Assembly (NCBI GenBank): GCA_902493595.1
Contig: CABUPU010000005.1
Coordinates: 1 to 64,000 of the forward strand
DNA length: 64,000 nt
Reading direction: 5' to 3'
Source: an uncultured Mycoplasma sp.
GTDB lineage: Bacteria; Bacillota_I; Bacilli_A; RF39; UBA660
Made by a program: the position numbers and the translations under genes. This document shows, in pieces, positions 1 through 8,236 of this stretch; within the stretch, counting starts at the first letter, position 1; each line of letters opens with the position of its first letter. Under the pieces are notes generated by a model. That model was not told the DNA's origin and did no database searches. It saw only the letters and a list, made by a program, of their open reading frames with translations.

Positions 1-843
1 ATTATCAGCAATTTTACCTATAGTTCCTTTATAAGATGAATACTTTCTTTTATTTCTTTTTAGTGGCTTTAATCCTAATTTTACCATTATTCTATATAAT
101 TTCTTGTGATTTACATTATAACCTTGATTTCTTAATTCTAACGTAATTCTACGATAACCATATCCTTCTTTATTATTAATAAATATTTCTTTTATTTTAT
201 CTATTATTTCTTTGTTTTTATCATCTTTATCTATTTTAGATAAAGTATAATAATATACTGATTTTGCTAAACCAGGTACTTGTAGAAGAATCATTAACGG
301 ATATGTTAGTCGAAGTTCACTTACAACATTTACTTTTTCTTCTGTTGTTGATTCTTCCTTGCTTGAACAACGGCTCTCAATTTTTTTGAGTATTCTAACT
401 CCGCCTTTAAATATAAGTTTTCTTTTTTTTAATCTTTCATTTTCTTCTTCGATAGTTTCTTTTTTGTCTGTTATTTTAGGTTTTTTTGACATAGTTAGAC
501 TCCTGCCTCGCTTTCGTTCAACTATATTATAACCCATTTCTTTATAATTTTTAATCCAATTTGCTAACATTCCTGGACTAGATAATCCTTCATCAATTGC
601 AACAGATAAAAGGGATTCGTTATTTAATAATACAAGATTAATAATTCGCTCATTTTCATAAGATGTAAATTTTCTGTTTCTATTTTTCCTTAAAATATCA
701 TAACCATGCTTATCTATTAATCTAGTTAAATATTCAACATTAGCATGTAATATTTTATATTTTGAACACAATGATGAAATTGATACTCCTGATTTTCTAT
801 CATTATACAAATTTATTTTACCTTCAAATGATAATTTTCCCAT
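1..843 (-). CDS. IS3-family transposase, OrfA-OrfB in one frame (partial, runs off the left edge)
   Basis: Reading from 843 towards 1 there is a single open frame of 281 codons with no stop. The N-terminal ~120 residues are an OrfA-type helix-turn-helix region (SSPGMLANWIKNY motif, then a basic patch). From about residue 180 it reads as the start of an IS3 OrfB (SELRLTYPLMILLQVPGLAKSVYYY, then EGYGYRRITLELRNQG), normally followed by the DDE catalytic core, which lies outside the window. Between them, at 432-439, is a run of eight A on the coding strand. The usual OrfA leucine-zipper tail (ENLYLKAELEYSKKLRAVVQ, then a stop) is present in a different frame just after this run, so frames switch at the A tract. 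The ribosome site CGAGG precedes ATG. Family is confident; activity is unknown. Confidence 0.85.
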   Translation of the reverse strand, partial: MGKLSFEGKINLYNDRKSGVSISSLCSKYKILHANVEYLTRLIDKHGYDILRKNRNRKFTSYENERIINLVLLNNESLLSVAIDEGLSSPGMLANWIKNYKEMGYNIVERKRGRSLTMSKKPKITDKKETIEEENERLKKRKLIFKGGVRILKKIESRCSSKEESTTEEKVNVVSELRLTYPLMILLQVPGLAKSVYYYTLSKIDKDDKNKEIIDKIKEIFINNKEGYGYRRITLELRNQGYNVNHKKLYRIMVKLGLKPLKRNKRKYSSYKGTIGKIADN

Positions 844-907
844 ATAAAAACCTCGTTTCTATTTTGTCCAAGAAACGATGTTCATATCAGTATAACGCTT
901 ACATTTT
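844..907. mobile_element. Probable terminal region of the IS3-type element
   Basis: These bases lie between the transposase start and the recD2 stop codon. On the minus strand they contain TTGGACAAAATAG, resembling the TTGGACA-type ends of IS150-group elements, enclosed by a CGTTTC/GAAACG inverted pair. The other end of the element is outside the window, so neither terminal repeat nor target duplication can be checked. The insertion lies just after the recD2 stop and seems not to damage that gene. Confidence 0.4.
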
Positions 908-3103
908 TTATATATCATAATTACTTTGTAAAAATTCTTTTAAAGAAGTTCTTCTTTCTTTAGAATAATTATTTTTAACTGCTCTTATAAACGAAGATGG
1001 ATCACCAATTATTGTAAGACTTTTTTTAGCTCGTGATACACCAGTATAAATAAGTTTATTATAAAGCATTATTGAGTAATCTTTACTAAGTGGCATAATA
1101 ACATGTTCAAACTCACTACCTTGACTTTTATGTATTGTAATTGCATAAGCAAGAGTAATATTTTTTAAATCTTTTTTTTCATAAAATACAAGATTTCCAT
1201 CAAAGTCAATAGATATTTTTATTTTATCATCACTACCTGTATAAATATTAGTTATTTTACCAATATCACCATTAAATACATTATTGTCTGAATCATTTAC
1301 AAGTTGTAGTACTTTGTCACCTACTCTATAAATTTTATCTCCATATTTAACTTCGAATAAATTTTTTTCTTTATTATAAACTTTTTCTAAATATTTATTT
1401 AAATTATCTATTCCATTTATACCTTTATACATTGGAGCTAAAACTTGCATTTTTGTTTCATCAATACCCTTTGTTAAACCATAATTTACACATTTAATAA
1501 CTGTTTCAAGTATTTTATCCTCACTTGTAATTATAAATGAATAATCATCTCTTTTGGAAGTAAAATCATCTTCGAGATTTTGGGCTTTAATATCCTTTGC
1601 TAAAAAAGGTATATAAGAATTATCACTTTGTCTATAAATAGTTGAAAGCATATTAAAGGAAAATAAATCACTTTCTATTAAATCATGAAGTACAAGACCA
1701 GGACCTACTGAAGGAAGCTGATAAATATCTCCGACTAAAACAAGTTTTATATTTGAATTATATGCACAAAGAAGTGCTTTCATAAGTGATACATCAATCA
1801 TAGAGCATTCATCCACTATAACAAGTTTATGAAAAAGTTTATTATGTTCATTAAATTCAAAAGAATCTTCCTCTTTATGCCATCTTAAAAGTCTATGTAT
1901 TGTTTGAGCACCAAGACCTGTAGATAAACTTAACTTTTTAGCGGCTTTACCTGTTGGTGCAAGTAATATTATATTACTAGCAACTTCCTCTTTATTATAT
2001 TTATTTTCTTTAATAAAAAGTTTTACAATAGCATTAATTATAGTAGTTTTACCAGTACCAGGTCCACCAGAAATAATAGATATATTTTCTTTTAAACTAT
2101 TTTCAATAGCCTTTATTTGTTCAGGTGAATACTCTTTACCAGTATCTTTTTCAATATCTTTTATTTTATCTAAAAGCGATGGATATTCTTTCTTTTTTTG
2201 CTTATCTATTAAATATAAGTATCTTGCAATATCTTTTTCTTCATCATAATATTTTTTTAAATAATATCTACTTCCATCTTTTATAATACTTTTCTCTTGT
2301 ACTAAAGAAGATAATATATTATCAAAATCCTCACTATCAAGATTTATTTCATAAATAGATCTTAAATATTTATATATATCCTCTTTATAGGAATAAGTAC
2401 ACCCTTCGGTAAATGATATATCAACAAAAGTATTTAAAAGACATTCTTTACATCTTAAATTATCATCTTTAGAAATATTTCTTTTATATAAATCATCTAA
2501 AAATTTAAAATCAAATATATCTTTCATTAAATATAAATTACCTTCGATAATCGGAGAAATATCTGTATAATGTTTATTAATTGCTTTGGCTGCTTGTTCA
2601 TAAGAAAAACCATAAGAAGTAAGTTTTTTAATTATTTCATCATCTTTTTCATATTTAATTAAACTTCCATATATTTTTGATGCTTTTAAAGTAGTCATTC
2701 CTTTAATATTAAATAAATTATTTATATCTTCCTTAATAATTTTAATTGAATTTACTCCATAAGTATCCACAATTCTTTTGGCAAATACTTTAGAGCAGCC
2801 TTCGACAAAAGGACTTTCTAAAAATTTAATTATTTCTTCTTCAGTTGTAGGCATTATAGCACTTAATCTATAACCAGAAAACTGCCAAGAATATTTAGGA
2901 TGATTTAATGTATTACCATATACTTTATATTTAACATCAAGTCTAATATTAGGTAAAATGCCTGTTACATGAATTAAACTAGCCATATTTTCTTTAATAA
3001 AAGTATCATCAGTATCCTCAACTTTAAAAAGAGTAACAACAAAGTTACTTTCTTTATTTTCATAAATAATCTTTTTAAATTTACCTATTATATACTTTTC
3101 CAT
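908..3103 (-). CDS. recD2: RecD2-type 5'-3' DNA helicase
   Basis: A superfamily 1B helicase of 731 residues, the usual RecD2 length. The N-terminal third holds an OB-like segment and helix-hairpin-helix region typical of RecD2 from bacteria lacking RecBC. The helicase core has Walker A GGPGTGKTT near residue 345, the Walker B-like VDECSMID near 435, and the late motif AITIHKSQGSEF near 655. RecD2 works in DNA repair and replication-fork maintenance in the cytoplasm. Its ATG overlaps the mtaB stop by one base (TAATG), so the two are probably cotranscribed and translationally coupled. The gene ends immediately before an IS end but its C-terminus looks complete. Confidence 0.93.
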   Translation of the reverse strand: MEKYIIGKFKKIIYENKESNFVVTLFKVEDTDDTFIKENMASLIHVTGILPNIRLDVKYKVYGNTLNHPKYSWQFSGYRLSAIMPTTEEEIIKFLESPFVEGCSKVFAKRIVDTYGVNSIKIIKEDINNLFNIKGMTTLKASKIYGSLIKYEKDDEIIKKLTSYGFSYEQAAKAINKHYTDISPIIEGNLYLMKDIFDFKFLDDLYKRNISKDDNLRCKECLLNTFVDISFTEGCTYSYKEDIYKYLRSIYEINLDSEDFDNILSSLVQEKSIIKDGSRYYLKKYYDEEKDIARYLYLIDKQKKKEYPSLLDKIKDIEKDTGKEYSPEQIKAIENSLKENISIISGGPGTGKTTIINAIVKLFIKENKYNKEEVASNIILLAPTGKAAKKLSLSTGLGAQTIHRLLRWHKEEDSFEFNEHNKLFHKLVIVDECSMIDVSLMKALLCAYNSNIKLVLVGDIYQLPSVGPGLVLHDLIESDLFSFNMLSTIYRQSDNSYIPFLAKDIKAQNLEDDFTSKRDDYSFIITSEDKILETVIKCVNYGLTKGIDETKMQVLAPMYKGINGIDNLNKYLEKVYNKEKNLFEVKYGDKIYRVGDKVLQLVNDSDNNVFNGDIGKITNIYTGSDDKIKISIDFDGNLVFYEKKDLKNITLAYAITIHKSQGSEFEHVIMPLSKDYSIMLYNKLIYTGVSRAKKSLTIIGDPSSFIRAVKNNYSKERRTSLKEFLQSNYDI

Positions 3104-4335
3104 TAAACTATTAAATTATATATTTCTCCTTTTTGTAATTTTTCATTTGTGTGAACCATTAAATAATTTGATGTATGTCCTTTAGAACCAGATTCTGATG
3201 CCTCTTCGATTAAAACATCTTTATTTTTACCTTTAAATTTATCATAATAGGATTTTTCTAAACTATCAGATAATTCAAGTAATTTTTTAACTCTTTCATG
3301 TTTAACACTTTCAGGTACTTTTCCATCCATCATACTTGCTTTTGTTCCTTTTCTTTCAGAATATGGGAAGGCATGAATTTTAGAAAAATTTATCTTTTTA
3401 CAAGTTTCCATAGTTTCTAAAAACATTTCTTCAGTTTCACCAGGAAAACCTACAATTACATCAGTGGTAATTGAAATATCTGGTCTTACACTTCTTATCA
3501 TATCTATTTTATCAAAAAAATATTTTAAATCATATTTTCTATTCATTAATTTTAAGATACTGTCACTTCCTGACTGAAGTGGAATATGAATATGATCACA
3601 TATTTTATTATTATTTTTAAGTTCATTAATAAACTTTTCATTTATTTGAGTTATTTCTATACTTGATTGTCTAATTCTTTCTATACCATTTATTTTACTC
3701 ATTTCATGTATTAAATCAGTTAAATCTTTACCATTTGACTCATAGCCTCCAGTATCAATACCCGTTAAAACAATTTCTTTATAACCATTATTTGCAAGAT
3801 GCTGTACTTCCCTTAAAACTAATGAAAAATCTTTACTTCTTTTTTTACCCCTTACAAAAGGTATAATGCAGTATGAACAAAAGTTATCACAACCATCTTC
3901 GATTTTAATGTATGCTCTTGTGTGATCTGATATATCAACTTCCATATTTTCAAAAGGTAAATCACGAGTTTTAGCTACATACTCTACTGGAGTTTTATCA
4001 TCAAGATACTTTTCAATAATACTTACTATATTACTCTTATTAATATTACCCATTAAAATATTTATACCTAGATCATCATACTTAGTTTTATCATTTTGCA
4101 CAGAACATCCACATACCACAAGTATTGCATTAGGATTTTCTCTTTTAAGTCTACGAACCTCTTTTAAACTCTTTTTATCTGAGGTATCGGTAACTGTACA
4201 GGTATTTAAAATTAAAATATCGCATTTTTCATTTAAATTGCAAAAAGAAAACCCGTTTTTAACTAAGGCTTCCTTCATAAAATTACTTTCATAACTATTT
4301 ACTTTACATCCAAGTGTAATTATATTAAATTTCAT
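3103..4335 (-). CDS. mtaB: tRNA t6A37 methylthiotransferase MtaB
   Basis: A radical-SAM methylthiotransferase of 410 residues that converts t6A37 to ms2t6A37 in ANN-decoding tRNAs. The N-terminal UPF0004 domain has three cluster cysteines (LGCKVN at 10, LNTCTV near 46, VVCGCSV near 76). The radical-SAM motif CDNFCSYC lies near 149, and a short TRAM-like tail ends the protein. The LGCKVNSYES start distinguishes MtaB from MiaB and RimO. Ribosome site AGGGGG precedes ATG. It is followed by recD2 with a one-base overlap and preceded by a small membrane protein 9 bp away. Confidence 0.93.
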   Translation of the reverse strand: MKFNIITLGCKVNSYESNFMKEALVKNGFSFCNLNEKCDILILNTCTVTDTSDKKSLKEVRRLKRENPNAILVVCGCSVQNDKTKYDDLGINILMGNINKSNIVSIIEKYLDDKTPVEYVAKTRDLPFENMEVDISDHTRAYIKIEDGCDNFCSYCIIPFVRGKKRSKDFSLVLREVQHLANNGYKEIVLTGIDTGGYESNGKDLTDLIHEMSKINGIERIRQSSIEITQINEKFINELKNNNKICDHIHIPLQSGSDSILKLMNRKYDLKYFFDKIDMIRSVRPDISITTDVIVGFPGETEEMFLETMETCKKINFSKIHAFPYSERKGTKASMMDGKVPESVKHERVKKLLELSDSLEKSYYDKFKGKNKDVLIEEASESGSKGHTSNYLMVHTNEKLQKGEIYNLIV

Positions 4336-4344
4336 ATATCCCCC

Positions 4345-4854
4345 TTAATTTAATGATTTTGAAAGTTCTTTCAAAGTTTTTAAAAACTCCTCTTCCTTCC
4401 TTAAACTCATTAAATGAACTTCCATTTTTATTGGTTCACTTTTCTTTACATTGATTAAATTATTTAAATCTACAGTCTTAACAAGAACATCACCATTTTT
4501 TTCTTCGTTTAAATAATTTAGTTCATATTGTCCAGTATTTGATAAAAGTTCATCATAACTTATTATAGCTTTTTCTTCCTCTTCTTTTTCATAAGGTGTA
4601 AAATCAATTGGCTTAATATTTTTTAAGGCAGTTGCTATTTCATTTAGTTCCGGATCTTTTACATCTTTATTTTTATTGACATTTTCAATCTCATTTAAAA
4701 CTAAATTATCAGTTAGTTCATCAGTTTCATTACTGTTTATCTTTATAAAATATATTAAAGATACCACAAGTATAATTAAAAATACTACAGTAAAGAAAAA
4801 TACATAATCTATAAATGCTAAACTTTTTAAAAATGTAATAATATCATTTAACAT
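4345..4854 (-). CDS. Single-pass membrane protein of unknown function
   Basis: About 169 residues. I start at the ATG at 4854 (MLNDIITF), which has AAGAAGTG upstream, rather than the TTG 33 bp earlier. One strong membrane segment (residues ~17-37, YVFFFTVVFLIILVVSLIYF) is followed by an acidic cytoplasmic or extracellular tail with no motif I recognise. It lies 9 bp upstream of mtaB and is probably in the mtaB-recD2 operon. A role in division or DNA metabolism would be guesswork. Confidence 0.6.
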   Translation of the reverse strand: MLNDIITFLKSLAFIDYVFFFTVVFLIILVVSLIYFIKINSNETDELTDNLVLNEIENVNKNKDVKDPELNEIATALKNIKPIDFTPYEKEEEEKAIISYDELLSNTGQYELNYLNEEKNGDVLVKTVDLNNLINVKKSEPIKMEVHLMSLRKEEEFLKTLKELSKSLN

Positions 4855-4971
4855 AAAATCACTTCTTTCATAAAAATATTGTAGCAATATTTAATTAAAA
4901 TTTAAAGTATTTTTTTAACAATTTTAATTTATGGATGTAAAGAGTGTAAAGTTATAATTAATTTACAGTGT

Positions 4972-5630
4972 TTATAATAAACCTGCTATATCCCTATTAT
5001 TAGTAATATAATTTTTATTTTCAATTATTATATTTTCACCAATTACATATTTGGTTCCATCAAACACTTGGAGTCCATTTTTTGTTACAGCTCTATTAGA
5101 AATAATAATACCAGAATTTTTTTCATAAAGATTACTATTTATCCACTCTTTCCAGGTCATACCTTTTTTTGCATAATATGTTGTTCCATCAAATGAAAAG
5201 GGAATCAATGTCTCTTTACTTATACATTCTTTCTTACTTGCATAAATAATACCTGTAAATGATTTATTTGCTAGTTGTTCTTGACTTACATTTAAATTAT
5301 AGTATTTGTCTGTAAATGTATATTCTTGTGTTGTTGCAGTTGTTCCATAATTTGATATGCTTGCATTTTCTAAGAGTTTTACTTTTCTTTTATTATTTTC
5401 TGTTGTCTATACATTACTTATATTATAATCAAAATTAGTTTCTGTGCTAAAATTACTTGTTCCACTTAAAGTATTTACTGTCATCGTTATTTCTTTTGTT
5501 ACACCACTTGTTTTAGTATTTGGACTTACTCCATAGTAGTTAATTTCAGTATATTCATAATATATATCAAAGGTACATGTTGTTTCTATTTCAGTAATCC
5601 CATTACTTTTACATTATTATTTTTTATCAT
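4972..5630 (-). pseudogene. Decayed surface-protein gene related to the 42.6-44.4 kb gene
   Basis: Pieced together across frames, the minus strand encodes TTCTFDIYYEYTEINYYG, TSGVTKEITMTVN, TETNFDYN, then an in-frame TAG (5402-5404), then YYNLNVSQEQLANKSFTGII. This parallels CTYDIVYEYD, TSGATKEITIEVN, EETNFDHAN and YYNLNVSQAQLVGKAFTGKI in the intact protein encoded at 42650-44413. The N-terminal membrane segment is missing, the ATG at 5630 is out of frame with the rest, and the C-terminus (MTWKEWINSN onward) differs from the intact relative. Just upstream is a single recombination-site-like sequence (5665-5694). A deletion followed by decay is likely. Confidence 0.75.
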
Positions 5631-5664
5631 ATTATCACTCCATCCCTTATAAATACTAAGATAA

Positions 5665-5694
5665 GTTTTTTTAAATCTATATAATAAGAGAAAA
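5665..5694. repeat. Solo copy of the invertible-promoter site
   Basis: This AT-rich sequence has imperfect palindromic arms around a 7-bp centre. It aligns with the arm sequences of the inverted repeats at 44448-44596 and 63445-63592, with the same neighbours: AAATACT on the gene side and ATACGAACAA on the other. Here only one site is present and the promoter segment is absent, as if it had been lost along with the start of the pseudogene. Confidence 0.55.
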
Positions 5695-5832
5695 TACGAA
5701 CAAAGTTAATACTGGGATTAAAGCAAATCTTAACATTTTTTATTATTATAAAAAAAATTAACATGTTTATATGCTAATTTTACAACTTTTAAACAAATTC
5801 ATGTCTTATTTTGACATGTTTTGTCGAAGTTA

Positions 5833-6150
5833 TTGCAATTAAGTATTTTCAATGTATAATAACTACTCGAACGTGTAAAAGACGACGTTGCCACCAATTT
5901 TCGGGGGGTTTGAAATAATCAAAAATTCTGAAAGGAGGTCCGCTTATGAGTAGAAAGAAACTCATTAGAGTATTATTTCTAATTATACTTTTACTTCTTT
6001 GTTATTACAACGTGAAAATAAAAGAAAACGTCGTTCAAGCATTAATTTGGCTATTTGATCTTGTAAAAAAGATTCTTTTAGCAATTTTTGCTGAATAGAC
6101 GTTTCCAATTTACATAATTGGCGACGTTAACATTTTATACGTTCACCTAT
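5833..6150 (+). ncRNA. Structured RNA element, copy 1, carrying a small hydrophobic ORF
   Basis: Promoter TTGCAA (5833) -16 bp- TATAAT (5855) predicts a start near 5867. The RNA 5' end can pair with its 3' end: GAACGTGTAAAA (5869-5880) with TTTTATACGTTC (6133-6144), and ACGTTGCC plus AATT (5885-5899) with AATTGGCGACGT (6116-6127). Between them are a strong ribosome site and a 50-codon ORF. An inverted CATGTC/GACATG pair lies upstream of the -35. The same layout recurs near 61.6 and 63.75 kb. A minus-strand promoter (TTGCAT at 6184-6179, TATATT 18 bp on) points into the 3' end. The layout resembles type I toxin mRNAs; function is inference. Confidence 0.65.
5946..6098 (+). CDS. Small hydrophobic peptide, toxin-like (copy 1)
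   Basis: Fifty codons beginning MSRKKLIRVLFLIILLLLCY: a basic N-terminus, then a membrane helix (residues ~8-20), a short charged stretch (KIKEN) and a second hydrophobic helix ending in FAE. The ribosome site AAAGGAGG lies 7 bp before ATG, among the strongest in the window. Relatives are at 61708 (48 codons) and 63846 (frameshifted). Size, hydrophobicity and the folded mRNA around it suggest a type I toxin or another membrane-acting peptide. I recognise no named family. Confidence 0.6.
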   Translation: MSRKKLIRVLFLIILLLLCYYNVKIKENVVQALIWLFDLVKKILLAIFAE

Positions 6151-6203
6151 TTATAATATAACATTTATTTATATGTTTATGCAAGTAGTTTTACTTGTAT
6201 TTT

Positions 6204-7430
6204 TTAATTACTAATTAACTTATATGGATTAGAACTTGTACCATCACCCTCGACTAATGCTGTTTTAATAATTGTAATAACTGGTCTAACACTTCTTAAA
6301 AAAGAACCAGATACATCAGATAAAACCTTACCATTTTTCGAAAGTGCAAATGGATAATAAATACCGTTTACAAGTTTAGAACTACTCATTAAAAATGAAT
6401 CTGTTTCTATACTTTCATTATATAAGTAATAAGAAGTATTATCTTCATTTGGAGAAGCTCCTGCAAAAAGAACTTCATCAACAGTTAATAGTGCTACTTT
6501 ACTTGTTACTTTATCGCTTAAACATATAAATGATGGAATATAATCTTCGACTACTCTTGTATATGCATAAAAAGTATTATCATTTAATAAAACATCATTA
6601 CAATATTTTTGAGTTGCTAGAAATGATGTATAATCACCTAAATTAATTGTAATCCAAGAATCTAAATATGCTCTAATAACTGAGTCTTTATAACTATACT
6701 TTTCATTTGAATCAACATATTTTTTTAGTTCTCCCGTATCATTTGCTAAAGCAAGTCTTACACTACCATCACCATTTATTCTAACAATTTTAAAATTTAA
6801 ATTATTTATACTAACATTATTATTTTGTACATTACCCCTAAAATAATAAGCTATTCCATAATCATCTACAGTTTTAATTAATCCTTCATTTTCTGTGGCA
6901 ATATCTTTACCAACTATAGTCTTACTTTCACTTTTAATTTCATTATTTTTAAGTATAGTTTCTGCAAAAGTATTATTATTAAGAGCCTCTTGTTCACAAT
7001 CAAGTTCAACACTAGCTACATTATCCAAAGTATTTTTAAATGTCAATTCATAATCGTGTATTTCACCTTTTTTAATTAATATATAACTTGATATTATCTC
7101 ATTATGTTTAGGTAATTCATCACTGACATTAATAAGAGCATTATCTGTTAATGTATAAGTAACACCACTAGCATTTTTAGGATTAATAAATTCAATATAA
7201 TAATATATATCTTCATTTCCATTATTAATTACAGTAATTTTAGTTTTAAATTCTTTATCAATATTAATCTTTTTACCATTATGAAAATTGATTGATAAAT
7301 CTCCAGTTATTTTTATATCTCCATCACTTGAACGCATTTTTTTATAAACAAAATAAAATGCAAATAATACAATCGCTATTATTAAAAGCATCATTATAAA
7401 TCCAAGTGCACTTTTAAATCTTGCTCTCAT
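6204..7430 (-). CDS. Membrane-anchored surface protein with a C-terminal FISUMP-like domain
   Basis: 408 residues with one N-terminal membrane helix (residues ~11-30, FIMMLLIIAIVLFAFYFVYK) and a large extracytoplasmic part. Residues ~40-130 look like a beta-sandwich (NVASVELDCEQ). The second half has the pattern common to uncultured Bacillota surface proteins: a YYFRGNVQNN segment, a SYYLYNESIETDSFLMSSS segment, then RSVRPVI and a final GDGTSSNPYKL. The same ending (GTGTSTDPYHIG) occurs in the 61962-63410 protein. A second, less-related protein with the YYYRGAVDNNWVKYG segment is at 42650. Function is probably adhesion or envelope display. Confidence 0.6.
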   Translation of the reverse strand: MRARFKSALGFIMMLLIIAIVLFAFYFVYKKMRSSDGDIKITGDLSINFHNGKKINIDKEFKTKITVINNGNEDIYYYIEFINPKNASGVTYTLTDNALINVSDELPKHNEIISSYILIKKGEIHDYELTFKNTLDNVASVELDCEQEALNNNTFAETILKNNEIKSESKTIVGKDIATENEGLIKTVDDYGIAYYFRGNVQNNNVSINNLNFKIVRINGDGSVRLALANDTGELKKYVDSNEKYSYKDSVIRAYLDSWITINLGDYTSFLATQKYCNDVLLNDNTFYAYTRVVEDYIPSFICLSDKVTSKVALLTVDEVLFAGASPNEDNTSYYLYNESIETDSFLMSSSKLVNGIYYPFALSKNGKVLSDVSGSFLRSVRPVITIIKTALVEGDGTSSNPYKLISN

Positions 7431-7467
7431 TTACTTCATCCTTACTAAATAAAGTATATCATTTAAT

Positions 7468-7506
7468 TAAAAAAAACAAAAGACAATTTATTAAAAAATC
7501 TTTTGT
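7468..7506 (-). terminator. Rho-independent terminator after the 7508 gene
   Basis: ACAAAAGA and TCTTTTGT form an 8-bp stem; on the minus strand a T run follows. It separates this gene from the surface protein downstream. Confidence 0.7.
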
Positions 7507-7507
7507 T

Positions 7508-8071
7508 TTATCTTACTTTTGGTTTAACTATTTCAAGAACCTTAATAAGTTCATAGTTTCCATTAACAATATTAGGTAAAGTATCAAATTTATCAAGTCT
7601 ATTTAAATAACCTACTTTATGTGACCAAGAACCATCACTATTTTGTCTTAAAAAATGAAAATCATTAAATGATAAATAAAATGCTATTTTATAACCACCA
7701 TGTTCATTAGGTAAATCAGAACTTATTTCATATGAATCTATATTTAACTCTTCGAAATCTTTTGCAAGACCATATAAATATTTTTCTTTTGTTCCATTAT
7801 AAACTAAATTTCTACTTAAATAACCAACATTTAAACCTAACTGTAAAATTACATTAGATATTCCTTCGGGATTAAAAATATCAAAAGCATATGAATAACA
7901 GTTACCATTTATATATTTTTTTACATCATCATTAAAACTAGGATTATTTGAGCTAACTAGTATAAGTAGTTTAATATATTCTTTATAAAGTTCAAAATAC
8001 TTTGGACTATCCTTAGGTAATTTTAATATTTCATTATAAAGTCCATATATTTTATCATATACTTCTTTCAT
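7508..8071 (-). CDS. Unknown protein with a Cys/His pattern suggesting a papain-like fold
   Basis: 187 residues, no signal peptide. A helical N-terminal half is followed by GNCYSYAFDIF near residue 56, then DFHFLRQNSDGSWSHKVG near 137-154. The Cys, then His-plus-WSHK pattern resembles NlpC/P60 or papain-like cysteine hydrolases, though I cannot name a family. A clean promoter lies upstream on the minus strand (TTGAGT 8122-8117, 17 bp, extended TGG-TACAAT 8099-8094). The ribosome site AAGGGGG precedes ATG. It stands alone between two terminators. Confidence 0.55.
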   Translation of the reverse strand: MKEVYDKIYGLYNEILKLPKDSPKYFELYKEYIKLLILVSSNNPSFNDDVKKYINGNCYSYAFDIFNPEGISNVILQLGLNVGYLSRNLVYNGTKEKYLYGLAKDFEELNIDSYEISSDLPNEHGGYKIAFYLSFNDFHFLRQNSDGSWSHKVGYLNRLDKFDTLPNIVNGNYELIKVLEIVKPKVR

Positions 8072-8093
8072 AGTTCCCCCTTAATTACAAAAA

Positions 8094-8122
8094 ATTGTAC
8101 CATATTTTCATTAAAAACTCAA
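8094..8122 (-). promoter_or_regulatory. Promoter of the 7508-8071 gene
   Basis: TTGAGT, 17-bp spacer, TACAAT with an extended TGG just before the -10, on the minus strand. It lies directly downstream (in the minus sense) of the 104-bp repeat. Confidence 0.6.
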
Positions 8123-8132
8123 ATTTTTACTA

Positions 8133-8236
8133 AAAAAAGTCAAGTTATCGACCACTTTTAAGGTATAGAGTATCAAAATTGGTCGATAACCACTATTATT
8201 TAATAAAAAAATCTAGGTTTCCCTAGACTTAATTAT
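8133..8236. repeat. 104-bp direct repeat, copy A (terminator plus inverted repeat)
   Basis: This matches 9500-9603 with two mismatches by eye, at a fixed offset of 1367 bp. It holds an inverted repeat (GTTATCGACCA at 8144-8154, TGGTCGATAAC at 8180-8190) and, on the minus strand, a terminator TCTAGG-gaaa-CCTAGA followed by T7 (8208-8229). The terminator serves the ATPase gene. The two copies frame that gene exactly, so the ATPase behaves as a cassette inserted or duplicated with this unit. Confidence 0.85.

Noticed and set aside
5833..6150. A MITE explanation for the inverted ends of the peptide element
   Set aside because: Homology between copies extends about 150 bp upstream of the inverted ends, no target duplication is visible, and the pairs covary.
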